Below, one piece after another: positions 18,888 through 28,734 of a stretch of DNA of 64,000 bases. Source of the DNA: CAVXFL01 sp963761015. GTDB lineage: Bacteria > Pseudomonadota > Alphaproteobacteria > Acetobacterales > Acetobacteraceae. The notes beneath the pieces were generated by a model that did not search any database, was not told where the DNA came from, and saw only the letters and a program-made list of their open reading frames with translations. Both the position numbers and the translations under genes were made by a program. The stretch's first letter is position 1. Each line of letters begins with the position of its first letter. The stretch covers positions 1 to 64,000 of the forward strand of contig CAVXFL010000005.1 in the NCBI GenBank assembly GCA_963761015.1, written 5' to 3'.

Positions 18888-19088
18888 CTAAGGCTGGCTG
18901 CGGAGCGTCAGATACATCAAGGCAAGATAGACGGCCGGCACCACGATCAGCACCTCGAAGACAGCACCCCCGGGAGCCTGGCATTTCGTCGCCCAAAAAG
19001 CATAACCCTCGTAGGCGACCGCAGCCACAATGATCACCAGCCCGATGTACCAGGGTAGCAGCCGGTTCCGTTTGTCGGGCATCTGCAT
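18888..19088 (-). CDS. Small two-helix membrane protein
   Basis: 66 residues with two clear transmembrane helices: WYIGLVIIVAAVAYEGYAFW (about residues 13-32) and EVLIVVPAVYLALMYLTL (about 45-62), joined by a short loop containing one Cys. The charged N-terminus (MQMPDKRNR) suggests it faces the cytoplasm. No family recognised. It lies about 20 bases after the end of the ferritin-like gene on the same strand, and both are enclosed by the direct repeats, so they probably form one small transcription unit. Confidence 0.65.
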   Translation of the reverse strand: MQMPDKRNRLLPWYIGLVIIVAAVAYEGYAFWATKCQAPGGAVFEVLIVVPAVYLALMYLTLRSQP

Positions 19089-19108
19089 TGCGATCGTCCT
19101 TCACTCGC

Positions 19109-19567
19109 CTACGTTGCTTGTTCCCGCCCGGCGCCTCGTCTGTGCGGCGTCGCCGCACCCTCAGCAGCATTGCGCTCGGCGCACCGGCGGAAGGCGGGCA
19201 GATGTCGACCGCGCGACGCTTCCTGCAGCCGCCGCATGACCGACCTTACTGTCGGGTCGCTAACGCCGCCGAGCAGCCGATAGTAAAGCGCGTCATTGTC
19301 GAGCTCTGCCTGGATTGCGTCGGCACAGGCTTGTGCCACGCTCTCGGGAGCGTGCACTCGCTGCGGCCACGTATCCAAGGGCGGTGCCGCGCCCAGCCGC
19401 TCGAACTGCCGAAGCAGCGCTTGCACGTGGCGATCTTCGGCTTCGACAATGTTGACGAAGGGTCGCACCGGACCGAATTGTGCAAGAACCTTCCGATAGG
19501 TAGCGCGGGCTCGGTACTCGTCCTCCAGCGCTTCACTCAAGGCTTCGATTAGCAGGCTGTCGCTCAT
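19109..19567 (-). CDS. DUF2202 ferritin-like protein
   Basis: 152-residue four-helix protein of the DUF2202/ferritin-like group. Candidate metal ligands are EALEDEYRARATY (helix 1), NIVEAEDRHVQALL (helix 2) and RLQEASRGRHLPAFRRC (helix 4), with AELDNDALYYRLL in helix 3. Members are thought to bind iron or other metals, but the physiological role is not established. The ATG at 19567 (MSDSLLIEAL) matches the family N-terminus; an upstream extension is less likely. It is paired with the small membrane protein gene downstream. Confidence 0.85.
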   Translation of the reverse strand: MSDSLLIEALSEALEDEYRARATYRKVLAQFGPVRPFVNIVEAEDRHVQALLRQFERLGAAPPLDTWPQRVHAPESVAQACADAIQAELDNDALYYRLLGGVSDPTVRSVMRRLQEASRGRHLPAFRRCAERNAAEGAATPHRRGAGREQAT

Positions 19568-19673
19568 AATGCTAAAACCGCATGGTAGCGTGCGGGTCAC
19601 ATTGATCTGGATCAACCGGCGTGGGCAATCTCTACTTGTGAGGGCTGCCGGGCTGGGTGCGAGTTGCGCCGCC

Positions 19674-19727
19674 TTGCCGGCGGCCTGGTCCCCCTCCCGA
19701 TCGAAGGGAGCCAGCCGCAGCGGATAG
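19674..19727 (+). repeat. Long direct repeat, copy 2
   Basis: 54 bases starting TTGCCGGCGGCCTGGTCCCC, matching the copy at 18633-18688 except for a two-base gap and a few substitutions. It sits upstream of the ferritin-like gene. Confidence 0.75.
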
Positions 19728-19774
19728 TTATGCTAACTGTTGACGCATAGATGAACTAACGCTATACCCGCACC

Positions 19775-20503
19775 ATGTTCGATGGCGCCGCCCCGAGACC
19801 CCTCGCCGACCAACTGCCGAGCGATGTTTATTGTCACCTCGTGCGCACGCTCCGCCTCACCCTGCCGCCGCCCCCGACCGACAGCGCCGAGGATCTGCTC
19901 CGGCGCGATCATGCCGCCATCGCCCGCGTCGCCGCGCTCGCGCCCGCCAACGCCGCCGAGGCCGACCTCGCCGCGCAGTTCGTCGCCGCCTCGGAGCAGT
20001 GGAAGGACTGCCTCCGCCTCGCCCAACTTCCCGAAACGAGCCGGGAATGGGCCGGCAAATGCCGTGCCCAGGCGATGGGCATGATGCGCCAGGCCAACAG
20101 CGCGCTCCGGCTCTTGCTGCGGATGCAGGACCGGCGCGCCAAGCTGGACGCCGACAACACCGCCCGCGACCGCGCCGCCTGGACCGAACATTGCGCCCTC
20201 GGCTTGATGGCCGAGGCGCTCGCGACCCAGCGCGAATCTTCTCCCCCTCCTGCTGCGGGAGAAGGTACCCCCCTCCCGCGGCCGGCCGCCGAATCGGAAC
20301 CCGATCCCGACCTGATCGCCGCCGCCGAGCGCTACGCCGCCGCCTATCCCGAACGGGCCGCGGCGATCCGCCGCACCGGGCGGCTGCCGAGCGATGTCCG
20401 CTACTTCGACCCGCCCGAGGCCGCGCTCGCGCGCGCACTCGTGGCCGGCCGCACCGCGGCCTTGACCGCGCTCGACGAACGCCCCGAATCCCGCGCCGCC
20501 TAG
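19775..20503 (+). CDS. Conserved-looking hypothetical protein
   Basis: 242-residue soluble protein. It has an N-terminal part rich in Ala, Arg and Leu (PTDSAEDLLRRDHAAIARVAAL), an apparently helical middle (WAGKCRAQAMGMMRQANSAL), a Pro-rich linker, and a C-terminal segment with YPERAAAIRRTGRLP. The linker (ESSPPPAAGEGTPLP) is encoded by a REP-like hairpin at 20238-20264, indicating insertion of such a repeat into the gene. The function is unknown. I think it resembles uncharacterised proteins found near mobile DNA in Acetobacteraceae, but this is from memory only. No ribosome site of note. Confidence 0.6.
   Translation: MFDGAAPRPLADQLPSDVYCHLVRTLRLTLPPPPTDSAEDLLRRDHAAIARVAALAPANAAEADLAAQFVAASEQWKDCLRLAQLPETSREWAGKCRAQAMGMMRQANSALRLLLRMQDRRAKLDADNTARDRAAWTEHCALGLMAEALATQRESSPPPAAGEGTPLPRPAAESEPDPDLIAAAERYAAAYPERAAAIRRTGRLPSDVRYFDPPEAALARALVAGRTAALTALDERPESRAA
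20238..20264. repeat. REP-like hairpin inside a coding region
   Basis: CTTCTCCC (20238-20245) pairs perfectly with GGGAGAAG (20257-20264) across an 11-base loop. It is related in sequence to the GCCCTCTCCC hairpins at 10.8 and 13.6 kb but lies in frame within a gene. Confidence 0.55.
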
Positions 20504-20901
20504 CGCGGAGCCCGGCCCGCGGCGGCCAGGCACGCATCGGACGCTGAAGCAATCCAGAGCGCGGCACGGCGGCACGACCGGATTTGCCTCGCCTTCGGCT
20601 CGCCACGACGCGTTCCACGAACAGCGGCGTGCCCGCAAAGCGGCTCGCCCCTGTGACCGCCGCGTCTCAGTAAACCACCCGCCGTCTCACCGTTAGCGCC
20701 GCTGAGACGGCGATGAGAGTCGCCGGGAAGGCCGCCCGGCTTGCGCGCCCGCACCGCAGCATCCATGGTACCGGCACGAGCTTACACCCCCTCGATCGGC
20801 CAGAAACCCGGAGGAAGCGACATGCCGGTTCAGGTTGTCTACAGAGCGTCCGCGACCGCGAGCGACGCGGCCCGCCCCTGTTCCAACGCCACTCGGGCGG
20901 C
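20504..20901. other. Intergenic region before prpC
   Basis: About 400 bases without a convincing gene. The only structure seen is a perfect nine-base hairpin, GCCGTCTCA (20681-20689) with TGAGACGGC (20703-20711), about 190 bases before the prpC start. It could be a terminator for upstream transcription or part of a leader; no U-tract follows. Confidence 0.4.
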
Positions 20902-22072
20902 ATGAGCGCCATGAGCCAGACCGCGAACGTGAAGCCCAAGAAGTCGGTGGCGCTGTCCGGCGTGATCGCCGGCAACACGGCGCTCTGCACCGTCGGGCGC
21001 GCCGGCAACGATCTGCATTACCGCGGCTACGACATCCTGGACGTGGCCGACGTTTGCGAGTTCGAGGAGATCGCGCACCTGCTGGTGCACGGGCACCTGC
21101 CGACCAAGGCCGAGCTCGCCGCCTACAAGGCGAAGCTGCAAGCCGCGCGCAGCCTGCCGTCGGCGGTGAAGCAGGTGCTGGAGGAACTCCCGGCGGCGGC
21201 GCATCCGATGGACGTGATGCGCACGGGCGTCTCGGCGCTCGGCTGCGTGCTGCCGGAGCGGGAGGACCACAACCTCTCCGGCGCGCGCGACATCGCCGAC
21301 CGGCTGCTCGCCTCGCTCGGCTCGATCCTGCTGTACCTGGTACCACTGGTCGCACAGCGGGCGGCGGATCGCGGTGGAGACCGAGGACGAAAGCATCGGC
21401 GGGCATTTCCTGCATCTGCTCCATGGCAAGAAGCCGCGCCCGTCCTGGGTGCGGGCGATGCACACGAGCTTGATCCTCTACGCCGAGCACGAGTTCAACG
21501 CCTCGACCTTCGCCTGCCGGGTGATCGCGGGCACCGGGTCGGACATCTACTCGGCGATTTGCGGCGGCATCGGCGCGCTGCGCGGCCCCAAGCATGGCGG
21601 CGCCAACGAGTTCGCGTTCGACGTGCAGGGGCGCTATGGCTCGCCCGGCGAGGCCGAGGCCGATATCCGCCGCCGCGTCGAGGCGCGCGAGGTGATCATC
21701 GGCTTCGGCCATCCCGTCTACACGATCGCCGATCCGCGCAACGAGGTCATCAAGGCGGTGGCGCGCCGGCTGTCGGAAGAGGCGGGATCGATGCAGATGT
21801 TCGAGATCGCCGAGCGCATCGAGAACGTCATGGCCGAGACCAAGCGCATGTTCGCCAATCTCGACTGGTACAGCGCGATTTCCTATCACATGATGGGTGT
21901 GCCGCAGGCGATGTTCACGCCGCTGTTCGTGGTCTCGCGCACCTCGGGCTGGAGCGCGCACGTGATCGAGCAGCGCATCGAGGGCAAGATCATCCGCCCG
22001 CTGGCGAACTACACGGGCCCGGAGAACCGGAAATTCGTGCCCTTGGCGGAGCGCGACCGGCGTTCGGCCTGA
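20902..22072 (+). CDS. prpC: 2-methylcitrate synthase, frameshifted
   Basis: Condenses propionyl-CoA with oxaloacetate in the methylcitrate cycle. Diagnostic PrpC segments are GVIAGNTALCTVG, IGALRGPKHGGANE, IIGFGHPVYTIADPRNEVIK and NYTGPENRKFVPL, which separate it from ordinary citrate synthase. Catalytic residues lie in KHGGANE and GHPVY. The frame is broken near 21337 by one extra C before WYHWSHSGRR. Without it the protein is 389 residues, the family length. ATG 20902 is used; ATG 20911 is also possible. The prpB and prpD genes do not adjoin it. It converges on the ABC ATPase gene with two bases between the stops. Confidence 0.92.
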
Positions 22073-22074
22073 AC

Positions 22075-23175
<1,101 letters not shown>

Positions 23176-23182
23176 TCGCGAA

Positions 23183-24088
23183 TCACCCCTTGGTCGCGCC
23201 GGCTGTCAGTCCGGCCACATAGTAGTCCATCAAAAACGCATAGACGAGCACGGGCGGTGCGGCGGCCATCAGCGCGGCGGCCATGATCTTGCCCCACTCG
23301 AACACGTCGCCGCGGATCAGGTCGCTGATGATGCCGACCGTGAGCGTCATCTGGTTGGACGTGTACAGATAGGCCAGCGGGTACAGGAAATCCCCCCAGC
23401 TGATGGTGAACGCGAAAATCGTCGCCGCGATGATCCCCGGGAACGCCACGGGGATGAAGATCTTCAGCAGGATCTGCATCCAGGAGGCGCCGTCGATCAG
23501 CGCGGCCTCGTCGAGCTCCTTCGGGATCGAGGAGAAGTAGCCGATCATGATCCAGGTGCAGAACGGCACCGCGAGCGTGGGGAAGATCAGCACCAGGCAG
23601 AGCGTGTTGTTGATCAGCCCGAGCCAGCCCAGGATCTGGAACAGCGGGATGAACAGCAGCGATTCCGGAATCAGGTAGGTCAGGAACACGCTGGTGGCGA
23701 GCGTCTGGCTGCCCCAGAACTTGATGCGCGACAGGCTGAACGCGGCCAGCACCGAGATCACCATCGACACCGCCACGGTCGCCGCCGTCACCCAGAGCGT
23801 GTTGGCGAAGTAGCGCCGGAACGGCGGGTAGTTGATCAGATAGATGAAGTTCTTCAGCGTCGGGTGGTGCACGATCCAGGGATTGCCGGTCTGCGCGGAA
23901 ATCTCGGCCGAACCCTTGAGGCTGGTCATCAGCATGTAGAACGGCGGCACCAGGAACATCAGCACGAACACGAACAGCGCGATGTAGCTACCCCAGAGTG
24001 CCCATCGCCGCTGCCGGGCCAGGCTGGTGCGGCGCCCGCGCCGGGGCATCGGCACCGGGATGCCGGCGGCCGCGCCGGTGGTGGCCAT
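23183..24088 (-). CDS. Carbohydrate ABC transporter permease (MalG/UgpE type)
   Basis: 301-residue inner-membrane permease with six predicted helices and the EAA motif ELDEAALIDGASWMQILLKIFIP that contacts the ATPase. The N-terminal helix is YIALFVFVLMFLVPPFYMLM. The ATG at 24088 overlaps the stop of the upstream permease by one base (TGATG), so the two are translationally coupled. The longer open frame upstream is out of context and was rejected. It pairs with the other permease to form the membrane channel. Confidence 0.93.
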   Translation of the reverse strand: MATTGAAAGIPVPMPRRGRRTSLARQRRWALWGSYIALFVFVLMFLVPPFYMLMTSLKGSAEISAQTGNPWIVHHPTLKNFIYLINYPPFRRYFANTLWVTAATVAVSMVISVLAAFSLSRIKFWGSQTLATSVFLTYLIPESLLFIPLFQILGWLGLINNTLCLVLIFPTLAVPFCTWIMIGYFSSIPKELDEAALIDGASWMQILLKIFIPVAFPGIIAATIFAFTISWGDFLYPLAYLYTSNQMTLTVGIISDLIRGDVFEWGKIMAAALMAAAPPVLVYAFLMDYYVAGLTAGATKG

Positions 24089-25029
24089 CAGAGCGTCTCC
24101 TTCGAGCGTTGGTTGATCCCGCGCAGGACGAAGAACGACGCCACCGCGAGGATCGGGAACATGAACAGGCTGACCGCCGCCCCGAGCGGGATGTTGCCCG
24201 ACTGGATGCCGATCTGGAACGCGTAGGTGGCGAAGATGTGCGTCGTGCCCAGCGGTCCGCCGTTGGTCAAAATCCGCACGATATCGAAGTTGGCGAAGGT
24301 CACGATCAGACTGAACAGCACCGTGATGCTGATGATGTTGCGCAGCATCGGCAGGGTGACGTGCAACAGCTTCTGCATCGTGCCGGCGCCATCGATCGCC
24401 GCCGCCTCGTAGAGCTGCTCTGGCACCGATTTCAGCGCCGCCAGATACATGATCATGAAGAACGGCGTGCCGTACCAGGTATTCACCCAGATCATGCAGA
24501 AGCGCGCCCACCACGGCTCGCCCAGCCACGGTATCGGACCCAGCCCGACCCGCTGCAGCGCCCAGTTGAACGCCGAATACGAGGGATCGAACAGCCACCA
24601 CCAGCCGAGCGTGGACAGCGCCAGCGGAATCACCCACGGCACCAGCAGGAAGCCGCGGAACACGCGCTGTCTCGGCGTGGGAATGTTGTGCATCAGGTGC
24701 GCGAGCGCGAAGCCGATCGCCGCCTTGAGCAGCACCGAGACGATGGCGAACAGGCAGCTCTGGAAAATCACCAGCTGGAAGGTGTGGCGCTGCACCAGCA
24801 GCTCGAAGTTGCGCAGCCCGACCCACTGCGTCATGTGCCGGTTCATCAGGCTGAGCGCGATCGCATAGAACGCCGGATACACCACCAGCGCGCCGATCAG
24901 CGCGATCAGCGGGAACGCCATCACGAACCCGATGAACGAGCGTTTCCCGAGCAGCCGCCGAACCGAGCCCGGCCGACCCCGCTGACGCGGCAGCGGCATG
25001 GCGGTGACCGAAATGGAACCTTCGGCCAT
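24088..25029 (-). CDS. Carbohydrate ABC transporter permease (MalF/UgpA type)
   Basis: 313-residue permease with the EAA motif EQLYEAAAIDGAGTMQKLLHVTLP and about six helices. It is first in the operon, so the usual substrate-binding protein gene, often located before the permeases, is absent from this window. The upstream region (25030-25548) carries no gene. The substrate is probably a sugar or polyol and cannot be set more exactly from these genes alone. Confidence 0.93.
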   Translation of the reverse strand: MAEGSISVTAMPLPRQRGRPGSVRRLLGKRSFIGFVMAFPLIALIGALVVYPAFYAIALSLMNRHMTQWVGLRNFELLVQRHTFQLVIFQSCLFAIVSVLLKAAIGFALAHLMHNIPTPRQRVFRGFLLVPWVIPLALSTLGWWWLFDPSYSAFNWALQRVGLGPIPWLGEPWWARFCMIWVNTWYGTPFFMIMYLAALKSVPEQLYEAAAIDGAGTMQKLLHVTLPMLRNIISITVLFSLIVTFANFDIVRILTNGGPLGTTHIFATYAFQIGIQSGNIPLGAAVSLFMFPILAVASFFVLRGINQRSKETL

Positions 25030-25548
25030 ATCAACCTCCGTTGGTCGGCGTGCGCGCCGCTTGCAAATCAGCCGACATAGCTTGCCAGCCTGTTCTCGGA
25101 CCGGGTACGCGCCCGGTCAATCGACTGCTCGGTTTGGATCGACCGGACGATGCGGGCGGAGCGAAGCGTTTGGCCACGACTGCGCGTTCGGGCGAACGCG
25201 CGGCACCGCCGCGACGCGATCGGCCCATCGAGGCGCGGTCTGACCGGCTATTTGCCGACGATCCACCGTAAACGCTTCCTCGTTCCAGAAGCCGGCTGGT
25301 TCCGGCTTGCGTCTTTTTTCTTGAACCAAGCTGCTGACGCCTGGCTCCGGGGCATCCATCGGGGGTGCTCCGGGTCGATCTGACAGCAACTGAACTTTGG
25401 CGCAACCCGCCGCAACGCGCAATGCGGCGCTTGTTCACGAATCGTTCAGGCATTCCGGTAGAACACCGTTCGGCGCGTGTCAGGCGAGCGGATATCGGGC
25501 TTTCGGAACGACTTGCCTCGGGATCGGCCGGCCCCTATAGGCGCGGAA
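25030..25548. other. Divergent intergenic region without a gene
   Basis: About 520 bases between the sugar ABC operon (leftward) and the transketolase-like gene (rightward). It should hold promoters for both. No clear binding-protein remnant is seen. The only clear structure is an intrinsic-terminator-like hairpin at 25289-25319, listed separately. Confidence 0.6.
25289..25319 (+). terminator. Intrinsic terminator-like hairpin with U-tract
   Basis: AAGCCGG (25289-25295) pairs with CCGGCTT (25302-25308) around a six-base loop and is followed by GCGTCTTTTTTC. U-runs of this length are rare in this GC-rich DNA. No protein gene precedes it on the plus strand, so it may end a small RNA or an antisense transcript from the divergent promoter. 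Confidence 0.5.
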
Positions 25549-27550
25549 ATGGCACTGCTGCAGCAGAACACCGCGCCGGCGAGTCCGGCGCCGGCGGAAC
25601 AAGCGGCGGTTCCGGCGCGGCCGGCCTCGATAGAAAGGCCGATGGCGGGTGCCCTGCGCGCGGTCCTGGCCGATCCGGCGATCGGCGGTGAATTCGGCGG
25701 CGTCCATGTGCCCTCGATCCTGGCCGACGCGGCGACGGTGCTGTGGACGCGGTTCCTGACATTCGACGCCGCCGATCCGCACTGGCCCGACCGTGACCGC
25801 TTCATCGTCTCGGCCGAGGCGGCGCCGCTCTTGTGCGCACTGCTGCATCTGACCGGCGATGACGGCTTCGGCATCGAAACGGCGCAGCGCTGGCGCCACC
25901 CGGTGCTAGCCGGCGAGGATGATCGGCGTTCGCACCCGGCGATCGAGCCCAGCCTGGGTCCACCCGGGCAGGCGTTGGCCACCGGAATTGGGCTGGCGCT
26001 CGCCGAGCGGCTGCTGGCCGAGCGGTTCGGCAAGAGCTTGGTCGATCACCGGACCTGGGTGATCGCGTCGGATGCCGACCTGATCGCGGGGATCGGCCAC
26101 GAGGCCGCCAGCCTGGCCGGCCGCCTGAAGTTGAACCGGATCGCGGTGCTCTGGGAAGCCGCCACGCATAGCGGCGCCGACGAGCAGCCGGCACCGCAGT
26201 CGGACGACGTGGCGAAGCGGTTTGCCTCGTACGGCTGGGCGGTTCGCCGCGTGGACGGGAGCGATCTGGTGCAGGTCGCGGCCGCGCTGTCGTTCGCGAT
26301 GCGCTCGCGCAAGCCGACCCTGGTTGCCTGCGCCGATCTCGGCATGGTGGCGGAGCCCGCGCGGATTGCGCGGCGCGCGAAACCGGTGCAGCCGCACGCC
26401 GCGATTCCTGACATCGTTCTGACACGATGGAAGGCGGTCGGAGCGCGCGGCGCGGCGCGGCGGCGCGGCTGGCTGAAACGCGCGGCGCGACACAAGATGC
26501 GCGCCGAGTTCGAGCGGGCGATCGCCGGCCGTCCGCCGAACGGGCTGCGCGATGCCTTCGCCGCCTGGAAATGCCAACTCGGCGATGGCGGCACGGCGGT
26601 CGCCCCCGGCGACGCGGCGCGGCGGATTCTGGCGTCGGTTTTACCGTTGATGCCCGACGTGATCGGCGGCGCGGCGTGCCTGGCCGGGCCCGACCGGGCG
26701 TTGCCGGATGGCGGCCGCGGGATCGGTTCGGGAAAGGACCGCGGCCGCTCTTGTCGCCTCGCCCTTCGCGATCATGGCATGGCGGCCGCCATGACCGGCA
26801 TGGCGCTGCACGGCGGGATCGTCCCGTGCGCGGGCGCGGCCCTGGCGTTCAGCGACGCGATTCGCCCGGCGCTGCGCTTGGCGGCCCGGACGCGCAAGCG
26901 GATGATCCATTTTCTGGAGCACGAGGCGGTCGGATGTGGCGCGGACGGCGCCGCGCACCAGCCGGCCGGGCACTTGGCGAGCCTGCGGGCGGTGCCCAAT
27001 CTACATGTGTATCGCCCCGCCGATGCGATCGAGACCGCGGAATGCTGCGAACTGGCGCTGCACCGCGCGGACGGGCCGAGCCTGCTCGTGCTGACGCGCG
27101 AGCCGGTTCCGATCCTGCGCGCGAACACCGGCCGGAACCTCTCTGCCCGTGGCGGCTATGTGCTGGCGGAGGCCGAGGGCAGGCGGCGGGCCACGCTGAT
27201 CGCCAGCGGCGGCGAGGTGGCCCTGGCGATGGCCGCCCGCCAGGGTACTGGCGCGGCAGGGGATCGCCGCGGCCGTGGTGTCGCTGCCCTGCTGGGAGCT
27301 GCTCGCGCAGCAGGACGAGGCCTACCGGGCGGGCGTGCTCGGCGCCGCGCCGCGCATCGGCATCGAGGCCGCGCTCGGCTTCGGCTGGGAACGCTGGCTC
27401 GGCGAGGACGGTTGGTTCGCCGGGGCGCGCGGCGACGCCGATAATGGCGCCCCCCTGAGCGCGGAGGCGCTCGCCGCTTCGGTGATGCAGCGGCTCGGCC
27501 GGAATAGATGCGAGGAGACGAAGTTGCATGTCCAGCAAGATCGCCATTAA
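25549..27550 (+). CDS. Transketolase homologue with replaced active-site residues, frameshifted
   Basis: Aligns along its whole length with transketolase (DAATVLWTRFLTFDAADPHWPDRDRF; VDHRTWV; HEAASLAGRLKLNRI; DHGMAAAMTGMALHGG; VYRPADAIETAECCELAL). If one extra G near 27245 is removed it gives 666 residues, the normal size. However, the key sites are changed. The SGHPG motif reads FGGVHV, SAGHGSM reads SAEAAPL, the TPP motif GDG is SDA, and its distal Asn lies in WEAATHS. The catalytic Glu of REHGM is Asp, and GSADLTGSN is GAACLAGPD. It is therefore probably not a working transketolase. It overlaps the gap start by 23 bases, the position of a true tkt in many alphaproteobacteria. ATG 25549 is preferred; GTG 25477 is possible. 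Confidence 0.8.
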
Positions 27551-28541
27551 CGGCTTCGGCCGCATCGGCCGCCTCGCGCTGCGCGCGCTGATCGAGAGCG
27601 GGCGGGACGACATCGCGCCGGTGCTGCTCAACGATCTCGGCAGCGCCGAGGCGAACGCGCACCTGTTCCGCTACGACAGCGTTCACGGCCGGTTCCCCGG
27701 ACGCGTCGAGGTCGGCACCGACAGCATCGCCATTCACCACAACGGCCGCACCTGGGGCCCGATCAAGGTGACGGCGGAGCGCGATCCGGCGAAGCTGCCG
27801 CTGTCCGGCGTCGACGTGGCGCTGGAATGCACCGGCCACTTCACCAAGCGCGAGGCGGCGGCGGAGCTGTTGAAGGCGGGGGCACGCAAGGTGCTGGTCT
27901 CCGCGCCGGCCGACGGCGCGGACGCGACCATCGTCTACGGCGTGAATCACAAGGTGCTGACGCGGGACATGACCGTCGTGTCCAACGCGTCCTGCACCAC
28001 CAACTGCCTCGCGCCCATGGCGAAGGTGCTGCACGAGAATTTCGGCATCTTGCGCGGCTACATGGTCACCATTCACGCCTATACCGGCGACCAGCGCACC
28101 GTGGACACGCTGCACAAGGATCTGCACCGCGCCCGGGCCGCGGCGGTTTCGTCCATCCCCACGAGCACCGGCGCGGCGCGCGCGGTCGGGCTGGTTCTGC
28201 CGGAGCTGAAGGGCAAGCTGGACGGCACGGCCATCCGGATTCCGACGCCAAACGTCTCGCTCGTATCGCTCGACGTGAATTTGCAGCGTCCGGCGAGCGT
28301 GGACGAGATCAACGCCGCCATGCGCCGCGCCGCCGAGGGCGAGATGGCCGGGATCATGGAGTACAACACGGAAAAGCTGGTCAGCATCGATTTCAACCAC
28401 GTCGCAGCCTCGTGCACCTTCGATGCCACCCAGACCGCGGTGGTCGATGGCGCGCTGGCGCGGGTGATGGGCTGGTACGACAACGAGTGGGGCTTTTCCA
28501 ACCGCATGATCGACACCGCCGCGCTGCTCGCGACACTTTAA
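27528..28541 (+). CDS. gap: Glyceraldehyde-3-phosphate dehydrogenase, type I
   Basis: 337-residue glycolytic/gluconeogenic enzyme. The NAD-binding N-terminus is INGFGRIGRLALRA, with NDLG at 35-38 consistent with NAD preference. The catalytic Cys156 is in SNASCTTNC and His183 in TIHAYTGDQ. The C-terminal motif WYDNEWGFSNRM is intact. The gene is undamaged and overlaps the preceding transketolase-like gene, so it is translated from the same mRNA. The pgk gene, often next to gap, lies 25 kb away. Confidence 0.97.
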   Translation: MSSKIAINGFGRIGRLALRALIESGRDDIAPVLLNDLGSAEANAHLFRYDSVHGRFPGRVEVGTDSIAIHHNGRTWGPIKVTAERDPAKLPLSGVDVALECTGHFTKREAAAELLKAGARKVLVSAPADGADATIVYGVNHKVLTRDMTVVSNASCTTNCLAPMAKVLHENFGILRGYMVTIHAYTGDQRTVDTLHKDLHRARAAAVSSIPTSTGAARAVGLVLPELKGKLDGTAIRIPTPNVSLVSLDVNLQRPASVDEINAAMRRAAEGEMAGIMEYNTEKLVSIDFNHVAASCTFDATQTAVVDGALARVMGWYDNEWGFSNRMIDTAALLATL

Positions 28542-28552
28542 CGCACATTCCG

Positions 28553-28715
28553 GCGCGATCGGCGATGCAGAGCCCGGTCAGCCGTTCCGCTTCCGCGACA
28601 TCGGGCGTCACGACCGTCGCGAGCGGAAAAAAGGCCTCCGCTTCATCGTCTCCAGCGCACCGGGTTCGAGCAGGTCGCGGCCCGTCGTCGCCGCCGTCAC
28701 CAGACCGCCACACCT
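28553..28715 (-). pseudogene. Fragment of a hydroxymethylpyrimidine/phosphomethylpyrimidine kinase (ThiD-like)
   Basis: About 55 codons read LVTAATTGRDLLEPGALETMK and then, in another frame, AFFPLATVVTPDVAEAERLTG. This matches the central part of ThiD kinases (SG.LLEP.A...L...L.PLATVVTPN..EAE.L.G). The frame changes at a GG run near 28634, consistent with one lost base. Both ends of the gene are missing: the N-terminal substrate site and the C-terminal DTHGTGC anion-hole motif. It lies just after gap and is best seen as a deletion remnant. I am fairly confident of the family, less so of the exact enzyme. Confidence 0.5.
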
Positions 28716-28734
28716 CGATCAGTAGCCTCGGTCT

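Noticed and set aside
21330..21345. Programmed ribosomal frameshifting to explain the split genes
   Set aside because: The shift sites (prpC, hypF, aminotransferase, ridA and others) share no slippery motif, stop-codon context or downstream structure, and the families do not use frameshifting.
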